Assembly: GCA_964547645.1 (NCBI GenBank)
Contig: CAZJOM010000012.1
Span: forward strand, 1 to 64,000
Reading direction: 5' to 3'
Length of the DNA: 64,000 nt
DNA from: SZUA-430 sp964547645
GTDB taxonomy: Bacteria > Pseudomonadota > Alphaproteobacteria > Micropepsales > Micropepsaceae
In this document: piece by piece, positions 17,690-25,091 of the stretch
Layout of the letters: the number at the start of each line of letters is the position of its first letter
Numbering within the stretch: position 1 is the first letter of the stretch
Notes under the pieces: model-generated
The model's database searches: none
What the model was told of the DNA's origin: nothing
What the model saw: only the letters and a program-made list of their open reading frames with translations
Made by a program: the position numbers and the translations under genes

Positions 17690-19213
17690 ATGAAAGTTCG
17701 CGCGCAAATCGGGATGGTCCTCAATCTCGACAAATGCATCGGCTGCCACACCTGCTCGGTAACCTGCAAGAATGTTTGGACGAACCGCGACGGCGTGCAG
17801 TACGCCTGGTTCAACAACGTCGAAACAAAGCCCGGCATCGGTTACCCCAAGGAGTGGGAGAACCAGAAAAAATGGAAGGGCGGCTGGGTTCGCAAAAGCG
17901 GCGGCAAGATCGAGCCTCGCATGGGCGGCAAGTTCCGCATCCTGGCGAAGATCTTCGCCAACCCCGACATGCCGGAGATCGACGACTACTACGAGCCGTT
18001 CACCTTTGACTACGAACACCTGCAAACCGCAGGTGAATCGAAGGCCGTGCCGGTGGCGCGGCCGCTGTCGCTGATCACGGGTCAGCGCATGGAAAAGATC
18101 GAATGGGGTCCGAACTGGGAAGAGATCCTGGGCGGCGAGTTCGCGAAGCGCTCCAAGGATGCGAACTTCGAAGGCATCCAGAAGGAGATGTACAGCCAGT
18201 TCGAAAAGACGTTTATGATGTACCTGCCGCGTCTGTGTGAACACTGCCTCAATCCAGCCTGCGTCGCGGCATGCCCATCCGGCGCCATCTACAAGCGCGA
18301 GGAAGACGGCATCGTCCTCATTGACCAAGACAAGTGCCGCGGCTGGCGCATGTGCGTGAGCGCCTGCCCCTACAAGAAGATCTACTACAACTACGTCTCC
18401 GGTAAGTCGGAGAAGTGTATCTTCTGCTATCCCCGCATCGAAGCGGGTCAGCCAACGGTGTGCTCCGAAACCTGTGTCGGGCGCATACGCTATCTGGGCG
18501 TGCTGCTTTACGACGCCGACAAAATCGAGAAGGCGGCGAGCGTCGCCGACGAGAAGGACCTCTACAAAGCGCAGCTCGACATCTTCCTCGATCCGCACGA
18601 TCTGAAAGTGATCGAGGCGGCGCGAGCGGCGGGTATTCCCGACGCGTGGTTGGATGCCGCTCGAAGCTCGCCCGTCTACAAGATGGCGATGGAGTGGAAG
18701 GTGGCATTCCCGTTGCACCCGGAATACCGCACGCTGCCGATGGTCTGGTACGTGCCGCCCCTGTCGCCGATCCAGTCGGCGGTCGAAAGCGAGCACATCG
18801 GCTTCGACGGTGGCCTGCCGGATTTGTCGAAGCTGCGCATTCCGATGCGCTACCTCGCAAACCTGCTGACCGCTGGCGACACGAAGCCCGTCGAGGCCGC
18901 GATCCGGCGTATGTTCGCCATGCGCATCTTCATGCGCTCGCGGCATGTCGAGCGCAAGGAGAACGATGCTGTTCTGCGCGAAGTCGGCCTGACGAAGCTG
19001 CAAATCGAAGACATGTACAAGACGATGGCGCTCGCGGCCTACGAAGACCGCTTCGTCATTCCCTCGACCCACCGTGAGTACGCGGAGAACGCCTACGACC
19101 TGCGCGGCGCCTGCGGATTCTCGTTCGGCAACAACTGCTCCGATGGGTCGAGCGAAGCCTCGCTGTTCGGCATGAAGAAATGGCGCGAAAATACCCCGAC
19201 GGAGACGATGTGA
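17690..19213 (+). CDS. narH: Respiratory nitrate reductase, Fe-S beta subunit
   Basis: The product is 507 aa. It carries electrons from NarI to NarG through four Fe-S clusters. Cys groups are visible: CIGCHTCSVTC at 16-26, CEHCLNPACVAACP near 184, CRGWRMCVSACP near 216 and CIFC...CSETC near 244. The Trp in CRGW replaces one Cys, which is what creates the 3Fe-4S cluster in NarH. An AGGAG-type site precedes the ATG. The stop overlaps the narJ start as TGATG. Confidence 0.97.
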   Translation: MKVRAQIGMVLNLDKCIGCHTCSVTCKNVWTNRDGVQYAWFNNVETKPGIGYPKEWENQKKWKGGWVRKSGGKIEPRMGGKFRILAKIFANPDMPEIDDYYEPFTFDYEHLQTAGESKAVPVARPLSLITGQRMEKIEWGPNWEEILGGEFAKRSKDANFEGIQKEMYSQFEKTFMMYLPRLCEHCLNPACVAACPSGAIYKREEDGIVLIDQDKCRGWRMCVSACPYKKIYYNYVSGKSEKCIFCYPRIEAGQPTVCSETCVGRIRYLGVLLYDADKIEKAASVADEKDLYKAQLDIFLDPHDLKVIEAARAAGIPDAWLDAARSSPVYKMAMEWKVAFPLHPEYRTLPMVWYVPPLSPIQSAVESEHIGFDGGLPDLSKLRIPMRYLANLLTAGDTKPVEAAIRRMFAMRIFMRSRHVERKENDAVLREVGLTKLQIEDMYKTMALAAYEDRFVIPSTHREYAENAYDLRGACGFSFGNNCSDGSSEASLFGMKKWRENTPTETM

Positions 19214-19869
19214 TGAAGACCTATCGCGCACTCGGCGCGCTTCTCACTTATCCGGCGCAAGAACTGATCGACGCGCTCCCGGAAATCCGCGCGGCTCTCG
19301 CAGACGAGCGCCTCGTTACCACCGCGCATCTCGCCGCCGTCGACGGCCTTTTAGCGCATTTGAGCGCAACCGACTTGATGGACCTGCAAGACGAGTACGT
19401 CCGTCTGTTCGACCGCATGCGCTCGCTGTCGCTCCACCTCTACGAACACCTCTACGGCGAGGCGCGCGAGCGCGGCCAGGCGATGGTGCGCCTGCAGACG
19501 CTCTACAAGTTTCACGGCTTCACGCACACCTCTAGCGAACTTCCCGACTATCTGCCGCTGTTCGCGGAGTTTCTGTCGCTGATGCCGGATCGCACGGCAC
19601 GGACGATTCTCTCCGACGCAGCGCCGACGATCGAGGCTCTGCACCAGCGCGCAGCGAAGAGGGAGACGCCTTACGCCGCGGTTTTCGCCGCGCTCGTGTC
19701 GCTCGCGGCGAAGCAAGTCGACCGCGGGTTGCTTGCGGAAATCATGCGCGGCGGCGGCGCGGAAGACGACAGCTTGGAAGCGCTCGACCGCGACTGGGAA
19801 GAAGCCCCCGTCACCTTCGGCGAAGGTGACGCCGCAAAATCCTTCGAACCGATGCAGCCCAGAGGATAG
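19213..19869 (+). CDS. narJ: Nitrate reductase molybdenum cofactor assembly chaperone
   Basis: The protein is 218 aa, acidic and helical, of the TorD/NarJ chaperone type. It holds apo-NarGH during insertion of the Mo cofactor and Fe-S cluster before membrane docking. The conserved NarJ core is visible as DEYVRLFDRMRSLSLHLYEH and SSELPDYLPLFAEFLS. The start at 19213 overlaps the narH stop by one base and gives the normal N-terminus MKTYRALGALLTYP. A longer frame to 19180 lies inside narH and is unlikely. Confidence 0.95.
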   Translation: MKTYRALGALLTYPAQELIDALPEIRAALADERLVTTAHLAAVDGLLAHLSATDLMDLQDEYVRLFDRMRSLSLHLYEHLYGEARERGQAMVRLQTLYKFHGFTHTSSELPDYLPLFAEFLSLMPDRTARTILSDAAPTIEALHQRAAKRETPYAAVFAALVSLAAKQVDRGLLAEIMRGGGAEDDSLEALDRDWEEAPVTFGEGDAAKSFEPMQPRG

Positions 19870-19874
19870 AGCCC

Positions 19875-20591
19875 ATGTTCGACTATCTGCACCACTTCCT
19901 CTTCGGCATCTTTCCCTATGTGGCGCTGGCCGTCTTTTTCGCGGGCAGCCTGATCCGCTTCGACCGGGAACAATACTCGTGGCGCTCGGGCTCGAGCCAG
20001 CTGTTGCGCAAGCGGCAGCTCGTGATCGGCAGCGTGCTTTTCCATGTCGGCATCCTGCTCCTGTTCATGGGTCATTTTGTCGGCCTTTTGACGCCCCACG
20101 AAGTGTACGAAGCGCTGGGCGTCACGGTGCCGGCGAAGCAGGCGCTCGCCGTCGCCGCCGGTGGCATATTCGGCATCATCTGTTTCATCGGTCTCACGAT
20201 ACTACTGCATCGCCGCCTCGTGGACCCGCGCATCCGCGGCACGAGCGCGCCGATGGATATCTTCATTCTGTGTCTGCTTTGGGTTCAGCTGACGCTGGGC
20301 CTCGTCACGATCCCGTTCTCGCTGCAGCACATGGACGGATCGGTGATGCTGGTACTTTCCGAGTGGGCGCAGCGCATCGTCACCTTCCGCTCCGGCGCCA
20401 GCGAGCTCGTCACCGATGTTAGCCTCTCCTACAAGCTTCACATCGTCATGGGCCTGATTATGTTCATGGTCTTCCCGTTCAGCCGTCTTGTGCATATTTG
20501 GAGCGCGCCCGTCTGGTACATCTTCCGCCGCGGCTATCAGATCGTGCGCACACGCAATCCGTCCTCCGGCGTACGGAAACCCTTGTCATGA
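19875..20591 (+). CDS. narI: Respiratory nitrate reductase, cytochrome b gamma subunit
   Basis: The product is 238 aa with five hydrophobic membrane segments. It would hold two b haems, oxidise quinol on the periplasmic side and pass electrons to NarH. It contains FHVGILLLFMGHFVG and YKLHIVMGLIMFMVFPFSRLVH, which hold the haem-ligating His residues in the second and last helices. It follows narJ by 5 bases with an AGAGGA-type site, and its stop overlaps the start of the parvulin gene as ATGA. Confidence 0.96.
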   Translation: MFDYLHHFLFGIFPYVALAVFFAGSLIRFDREQYSWRSGSSQLLRKRQLVIGSVLFHVGILLLFMGHFVGLLTPHEVYEALGVTVPAKQALAVAAGGIFGIICFIGLTILLHRRLVDPRIRGTSAPMDIFILCLLWVQLTLGLVTIPFSLQHMDGSVMLVLSEWAQRIVTFRSGASELVTDVSLSYKLHIVMGLIMFMVFPFSRLVHIWSAPVWYIFRRGYQIVRTRNPSSGVRKPLS

Positions 20592-21358
20592 TCACCGTCA
20601 ACGGTCAGGAAATCGGCGAAGCGACGATCCTCGCCGAGATGCAATATCACCCCGCTGAATCGCGCGGCGAAGCCTTCGCCGAAGCGGCGGAAGCACTGGT
20701 CGTGCGCGAACTCCTCCTGCAACGCGCGGCGGCCGCCGGTATTGTCTGGACGGCGGACGACGCTCAGTCTGAAGAGAAGGCGATTGACGAACTCCTCCGC
20801 CGGGAACTCAAGCTGCCGGCGCCCGATCCGGCCGCCTACCGCCGCTACTACGACAACAACCGCGATAAGTTCAAAGCGCAGGACCTATTTGAAGCCTCGC
20901 ACATCCTCTATCTCGCGCCGCGAGAGGACTCCCAGGCTCGCACCGCCGCACGCACCGCAGCAGAGCGCACGCTCGCGATCTTGAAGATAGAGCCTGGCCG
21001 CTTTGCCGAAATCGCAAAGGCCGAGTCAAGCTGTTCCTCGTCGGGGGAGGGCGGCCATCTCGGCCAAGTCGCGGCGGGAGAGACGGCGCCCGAGATCGAT
21101 ACGTTCCTGCACAACCTCGAAGACGGCCAACTCTGCCCCGTCGCAATCGAAACCGACTACGGCGTCCACGTGCTGCAACTACACCGCCGGATCCCTGCGA
21201 AAACGTTCGCATTCAAAGATGTCGGGCCCCTGATCGCACGCGAGCTGCAAGCCGCGGTGTGGCGCCGCGCGGTCGCCGGATATCTGTCCCTCCTCGCGGC
21301 GAGCGCTGACGTGCGCGGCATCGAAATTAAGAGGGCGTCTTCGCCGCTGGTCCAGTAG
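20588..21358 (+). CDS. PpiC-type parvulin peptidyl-prolyl isomerase of the nar operon
   Basis: The product is 256 aa from the ATG that overlaps the narI stop. A helical NifM/SurA-like N-domain comes first. A parvulin domain follows at about 105-200 (ASHILYLAPRED, SCSSSGEGGHLGQVAAGE, and IETDYGVHVLQLHR near its end). The protein has no signal peptide, so it should be cytoplasmic. Parvulins after narI are known in other nitrate respirers such as Pseudomonas and probably help fold or assemble the reductase. The position supports co-transcription with nar. The client protein is inferred. Confidence 0.9.
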   Translation: MITVNGQEIGEATILAEMQYHPAESRGEAFAEAAEALVVRELLLQRAAAAGIVWTADDAQSEEKAIDELLRRELKLPAPDPAAYRRYYDNNRDKFKAQDLFEASHILYLAPREDSQARTAARTAAERTLAILKIEPGRFAEIAKAESSCSSSGEGGHLGQVAAGETAPEIDTFLHNLEDGQLCPVAIETDYGVHVLQLHRRIPAKTFAFKDVGPLIARELQAAVWRRAVAGYLSLLAASADVRGIEIKRASSPLVQ

Positions 21359-21361
21359 AAT

Positions 21362-22732
21362 ATGACCATGGACATCCAATTTCTGGGCGCGGCGGGCACG
21401 GTCACCGGCTCGAAGTATCTGGTGCGCGCGGGCGACAGTCGCCTGCTGGTCGACTGCGGGCTGTTCCAAGGGTTTAAGCCGCTCCGCCTGCGCAACTGGG
21501 CGGAGCCGCCGTTCGATCCGAAGGCGATTTCCGCCGTCGTGCTGACGCACGCCCATATCGATCATTCAGGCTACCTACCGCTCCTGATCAAGAAGGGATT
21601 CCGCGGCCGCATTTATTGCAGCGAGGCCACGGCCGATCTCTGCCGCATTCTGTTGCCGGACAGCGCACGCCTCGCGGAAGAAGACGCCGACCGCGCAAAC
21701 CGCGTTGGGTATTCGAAGCACCATCCGGCGCTGCCGCTCTACACGGAACGCGACGCTGAGGCGGCGCTCCGCCATCTGGTGACCGTGCCGTTCAGCCACG
21801 ACTTCGAGCCGATGCAGGGCCTGCGGGCGAGCTTGGCGCATGCCGGGCACATTCTCGGCGCCTCGACCGTGCGCCTGTCGGACGGACGAATGACGCTGGC
21901 CTTCAGCGGGGATCTCGGCCGCTATCACGACAGCATCATGCGTCCGCCCGAGCCGATGTCGCGCGCGGACTTCCTGGTCGTCGAGTCGACGTACGGCGAC
22001 CGCCGCCACGAGAACAACGATCCCGATGCCGATCTCGCCGCTGTGATCGTACGCACCGTGCAGCGCGGCGGCACCGTCGTCATACCGGCGTTCGCGGTCG
22101 GCCGCACGCAGACGCTGTTGTTCGCGATTGCGCGGCTCAAAGCGAAGAAGAAGATCGCTGCCGACCTGCCGGTCTTCCTCAACAGCCCGATGGCGGAGGA
22201 CGCGACGAGCATCTACCACCGCCATCGCGCCGAACACCGTCTAAACGACAAGGAATGCGAGGCGATGTGCCATGCGGCGAAGATCGTCAACTCAATTGAG
22301 GAGTCGAAGAAGCTAAACCTATCGCGCGAGCCGAAGATCATCGTTGCAGGCAGTGGCATGGCGACCGGTGGGCGCGTCGTGCATCATATCGCGGCATTCG
22401 GCCCGCACCCTGAGAACGCGATCGTCTTCGCAGGCTTCCAAGCGGGCGGCACCCGCGGTGCGGCGATGTTGGCCGGCGCCAAGGAAGTAAAAATCCACGG
22501 CAACTACGTGCCGATCCGCGCCGAGGTCATCGCGCTTGGCAACCTCTCCGCCCACGCGGACGTCGACGAGATCATGCAGTGGCTCAAAGGCATCGAGAAG
22601 CCGCCGCGCCGAACGTTTGTCACCCACGGCGAGCCACCGGCGGCGGACGCACTACGCCTGCGCATCCAAGACGAACTCGGATGGGACGTGCATGTGCCGG
22701 AGCACCTGGAAAAAGTCGAACTCAGGCGTTGA
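21362..22732 (+). CDS. MBL-fold/beta-CASP ribonuclease-like protein
   Basis: The product is 456 aa. The metallo-beta-lactamase zinc motif THAHIDHSG is near residue 60, with further ligands in LAHAGHILGAS and FSGDLGRY. The beta-CASP region and C-terminal RNA-specificity segment follow (VAGSGMATGGRVVHH, then GNLSAHADVDEIMQWL). This is the CPSF73/archaeal-type family, predicted to cut or trim RNA. It begins 3 bases after the parvulin stop, so it may ride on the nar transcript. A functional tie to nitrate respiration is not evident. Confidence 0.9.
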   Translation: MTMDIQFLGAAGTVTGSKYLVRAGDSRLLVDCGLFQGFKPLRLRNWAEPPFDPKAISAVVLTHAHIDHSGYLPLLIKKGFRGRIYCSEATADLCRILLPDSARLAEEDADRANRVGYSKHHPALPLYTERDAEAALRHLVTVPFSHDFEPMQGLRASLAHAGHILGASTVRLSDGRMTLAFSGDLGRYHDSIMRPPEPMSRADFLVVESTYGDRRHENNDPDADLAAVIVRTVQRGGTVVIPAFAVGRTQTLLFAIARLKAKKKIAADLPVFLNSPMAEDATSIYHRHRAEHRLNDKECEAMCHAAKIVNSIEESKKLNLSREPKIIVAGSGMATGGRVVHHIAAFGPHPENAIVFAGFQAGGTRGAAMLAGAKEVKIHGNYVPIRAEVIALGNLSAHADVDEIMQWLKGIEKPPRRTFVTHGEPPAADALRLRIQDELGWDVHVPEHLEKVELRR

Positions 22733-22757
22733 CCCTCAAGCGAGCTTGGAGCGAGCG

Positions 22758-23156
22758 ATGGAAAGATCTGTGCGCGCCGGTATCGCCTACTTCTTGGTCG
22801 TATTTGCGATCGGATTCGTGCTTGGCACGATCCGGGCTCTGTTCGTGGCCCCACGCTTCGGCGACACGAACGCGGTTCTGGTCGAGCTACCTGTCATGCT
22901 GGCGTCTTCGTGGATCGTTTGCAGTTGGTTGGCCCGCCGCTTCGCTGTTTCAACCGTGCTGCGCGATCGCCTGGCAATGGGCGTCGTTGCGTTCGCCCTG
23001 CTGATGATGGGTGAACTCTCGGTGTCGACGTACGGGTTTGGGCGCACCGCGGCAGAGCATTTCGCAAGTTACCGCACCGTGGGCGCGCAGTTGGGGCTTG
23101 CCGCGCAGGTTCTATTCGCACTGATGCCGATCGTCCAAGCGGCGCTGCGGCGATGA
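22758..23156 (+). CDS. Small four-helix membrane protein, unknown
   Basis: The product is 132 aa with four predicted membrane spans (YFLVVFAIGFVLGTIRALF, the stretch around LVELPVMLASSWIVCSWL, MGVVAFALLMMGELSV, and LAAQVLFALMPIVQ). The ATG at 22758 is chosen because GGAGCG lies just upstream and the protein then starts at MERSVRAG. Similar short uncharacterised inner-membrane proteins are common in Proteobacteria. It follows the beta-CASP gene by 25 bases. No function is assigned. Confidence 0.72.
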   Translation: MERSVRAGIAYFLVVFAIGFVLGTIRALFVAPRFGDTNAVLVELPVMLASSWIVCSWLARRFAVSTVLRDRLAMGVVAFALLMMGELSVSTYGFGRTAAEHFASYRTVGAQLGLAAQVLFALMPIVQAALRR

Positions 23157-23160
23157 GGGT

Positions 23161-23290
23161 TTAAGGCACCAATACCGCGGCTCCAACGATTGACCCGTCG
23201 CGCAGATCGGCGAGCGCTTCGTTTGCGTGCTCCAAGGGCGACCGGCGCAAAGGCATGTCGGCGGGCTCCGAAACGCCGGCAGTGTTCGGC
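23161..23290 (-). pseudogene. 3' remnant of a zinc-type alcohol dehydrogenase
   Basis: Read on the minus strand, this stretch ends in ANEALADLRDGSIVGAAVLVP and a stop. That is the characteristic C-terminal end of zinc-dependent alcohol dehydrogenases (PL..AN.AL.DLR.G...G.AVLVP). The preceding residues no longer look like the family, and an in-frame stop lies about 45 codons upstream. Only the last 30-40 codons survive, with no start or catalytic domain, so it is a decayed gene fragment. Confidence 0.65.
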
Positions 23291-23392
23291 GGGAGTTGTC
23301 GCTAGTCCTTGATGTGGCGCAAGGCATGGGCCGCCCTGTAGCGCGAAATTGTGACCATAGCGGGCTTTCGCGCTCGCAATGGAGATCAAACA

Positions 23393-23869
23393 ATGAAGAC
23401 AACAACGGCTCTGACGGTTCTCTCATTGGCGCTCGCGGCGCCTGTGGTCGGCGCGCCCATGGGACCGGGTTCGACGATGCAAGGCCCCATGATGCAGGGT
23501 CAGATGATGCACGGGATGTGCGGGATGGGCACGCACGTCGAGGGTAGCCTCGCCTACCTCAAGACTGAACTCAAGATCACCGCCTCGCAGATGTCCGCGT
23601 GGGATGGGTTCGCTGCCGCCTACCGCGAAGCAAAGGGGCAGGGCGGACAGATGGAGATGATGATGCCGCAAGGCATGATGACGGGTCATAAGAACGCCCA
23701 ACCGCTGCCCGAGCGGATGGCGCATCATCGCGCTATGATGGAGGCGCACCTTGCGCAAATGGCAAAGCTCCAGCCCGCCGTCGTCAAGCTCTACGGGGCA
23801 CTTGAACCCGAGCAGAAGCGCACGGCCGACGACATCATGCCGATGTTCCTCATGTGCCGCATGATGTGA
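23393..23869 (+). CDS. Met/His-rich periplasmic Spy/LTXXQ-like protein
   Basis: The product is 158 aa. A cleavable signal (MKTTTALTVLSLALAAPVVGA) is followed by a run rich in Met, His and Gly (TMQGPMMQGQMMHGMCGMG) and then a helical LTXXQ-type region (LKITASQMSAWDGFAAAY, later ALEPEQKRTADDIMP). It resembles Spy/CpxP-like periplasmic chaperones and metal-binding stress proteins. The Met/His/Cys richness suggests copper or silver binding. GGAGA lies 8 bases before the ATG at 23393. It converges on the exporter operon. Confidence 0.78.
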   Translation: MKTTTALTVLSLALAAPVVGAPMGPGSTMQGPMMQGQMMHGMCGMGTHVEGSLAYLKTELKITASQMSAWDGFAAAYREAKGQGGQMEMMMPQGMMTGHKNAQPLPERMAHHRAMMEAHLAQMAKLQPAVVKLYGALEPEQKRTADDIMPMFLMCRMM

Positions 23870-23871
23870 AC

Positions 23872-23895
23872 CGCGCGAGTGAGCTTACTCGCGCG
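23872..23895. terminator. Hairpin between convergent genes
   Basis: CGCGCGAGT and ACTCGCGCG make a 9-base perfect stem around a 6-base loop, between the plus-strand Spy-like gene and the minus-strand adaptor gene whose stop lies inside it. There is no T-run, so termination is plausible but not certain. Confidence 0.4.
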
Positions 23896-25090
23896 CCACG
23901 ACCAATACCCCCGCTTGAACGCGGTCGCTCGGGTGGGTGACGATGATGTCGCCGACATCGAGGCCGCGCAGCACTTCCGCGGCGGTATCGTTGATATGGC
24001 CGATCTCGACGTCTTGGAGGGTCGCCCGCCCATCGCGTAAGCGGAACACTGCCCACTTCGCGCCGTCGCGAAACAGAGCGCCGATGGGAACCTGCACGGC
24101 CTCCGCTGCACGCCAAAGCACAATCGCGGCATCCACCTGGTAGCCGTGGCCGAGGCGCGACCAGCGCTCGGGCGGATCGGTGATGTCGACCAGAACTTTC
24201 ACCCGCTGTTCTTCGATCCCAAGTGAAGAGATCTTCAACGCACCGGACGGCTCGATGCGGCGAACGCGGCCGTTCAGGTAGCCCTCGCCGCCCCAGCGTT
24301 TGATCTGCACGGCGTCGCCGACGTTTGTCTTGACGGCGTCCGTCGAGAGCAGATCGACCACGACTTCGAGATTCGCGGGGTTGCCGATCTCAACGAGCGG
24401 CTGGCCGGGCTGAACGACGGCTTCGTTCTCGTGGATCAGTCGGAGGACCTTGCCGCTGACGGCGGAGCGCACGTCATAGAAGCGCTTGGTCGCGGGTTGG
24501 CGGGCAAACTCCGTTGGCGCCATGAGTGCCGCTTCCGCGGTTTTCACGTCGAACTCCCGCTGGCGCAGCGCGGCCTGCGCCGTGGCGACGTCGGCGTCTG
24601 CGGTCTGCAGCTGCGTTTCGGCGCGATCCAGACGAGCCTGGGCAACGTGCCCTTTGGCGAACAGTTGGCGCGTGCGCGCCACTTCCTGACGCGCCTCGGT
24701 CGCTCGCGCGACGCTCGCGGTGATGGCGGCGGCCGCCAAGTCGCGCGCGGCACGCGCGGCGGAAGCCGTGAACTCGAGCTCGCGGCGCGTACGAGCGTCC
24801 CAGAGGACGGGATCGGCCGGAAGCATCTGAGCGATGACCGTCTTTCCCGCTTCGATGTCGTCGCCGACATGCGTCTCGATCCGCAGTACGCGACCGGCTA
24901 TCGGCGCGGAGATGATGTAAGCCTCCTTGACACGGGTCACACCGTCGTCCTCCACGGCGACGAACAATTCGCCCTTGGAAACCTTGACGATGTCGACGGG
25001 GATCGGGCGGGGCCAGTAGGCGTAGGCGAGTGCGAGAATGAGCACGATACCGATCGCGGCGGGCCATAGCAGTCGTTGCCATGCAATCAT
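23885..25090 (-). CDS. HlyD/MacA-type periplasmic adaptor subunit
   Basis: The product is 401 aa. An N-terminal membrane anchor (about 7-25) is followed by the split lipoyl/barrel-sandwich domain (VKEAYIISAPIAGRVLRI and KVLRLIHENEAVVQPGQPLVEIG). A long alpha-helical hairpin of about 90 residues rich in Ala/Arg sits between them, and a beta-barrel follows. This is the periplasmic adaptor of tripartite exporters, linking the ABC permease to an outer-membrane TolC-like channel. No TolC gene is in the window. It starts 1 base after the permease stop and is the last gene of the unit. Confidence 0.9.
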   Translation of the reverse strand: MIAWQRLLWPAAIGIVLILALAYAYWPRPIPVDIVKVSKGELFVAVEDDGVTRVKEAYIISAPIAGRVLRIETHVGDDIEAGKTVIAQMLPADPVLWDARTRRELEFTASAARAARDLAAAAITASVARATEARQEVARTRQLFAKGHVAQARLDRAETQLQTADADVATAQAALRQREFDVKTAEAALMAPTEFARQPATKRFYDVRSAVSGKVLRLIHENEAVVQPGQPLVEIGNPANLEVVVDLLSTDAVKTNVGDAVQIKRWGGEGYLNGRVRRIEPSGALKISSLGIEEQRVKVLVDITDPPERWSRLGHGYQVDAAIVLWRAAEAVQVPIGALFRDGAKWAVFRLRDGRATLQDVEIGHINDTAAEVLRGLDVGDIIVTHPSDRVQAGVLVVARE

Positions 25091-25091
25091 T

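Noticed and set aside
17684..19231. 515-aa minus-strand frame opposite narH
   Set aside because: A shadow of narH; it is His/Arg/Asp-rich with no domain, as expected for the antisense of a GC-rich gene.
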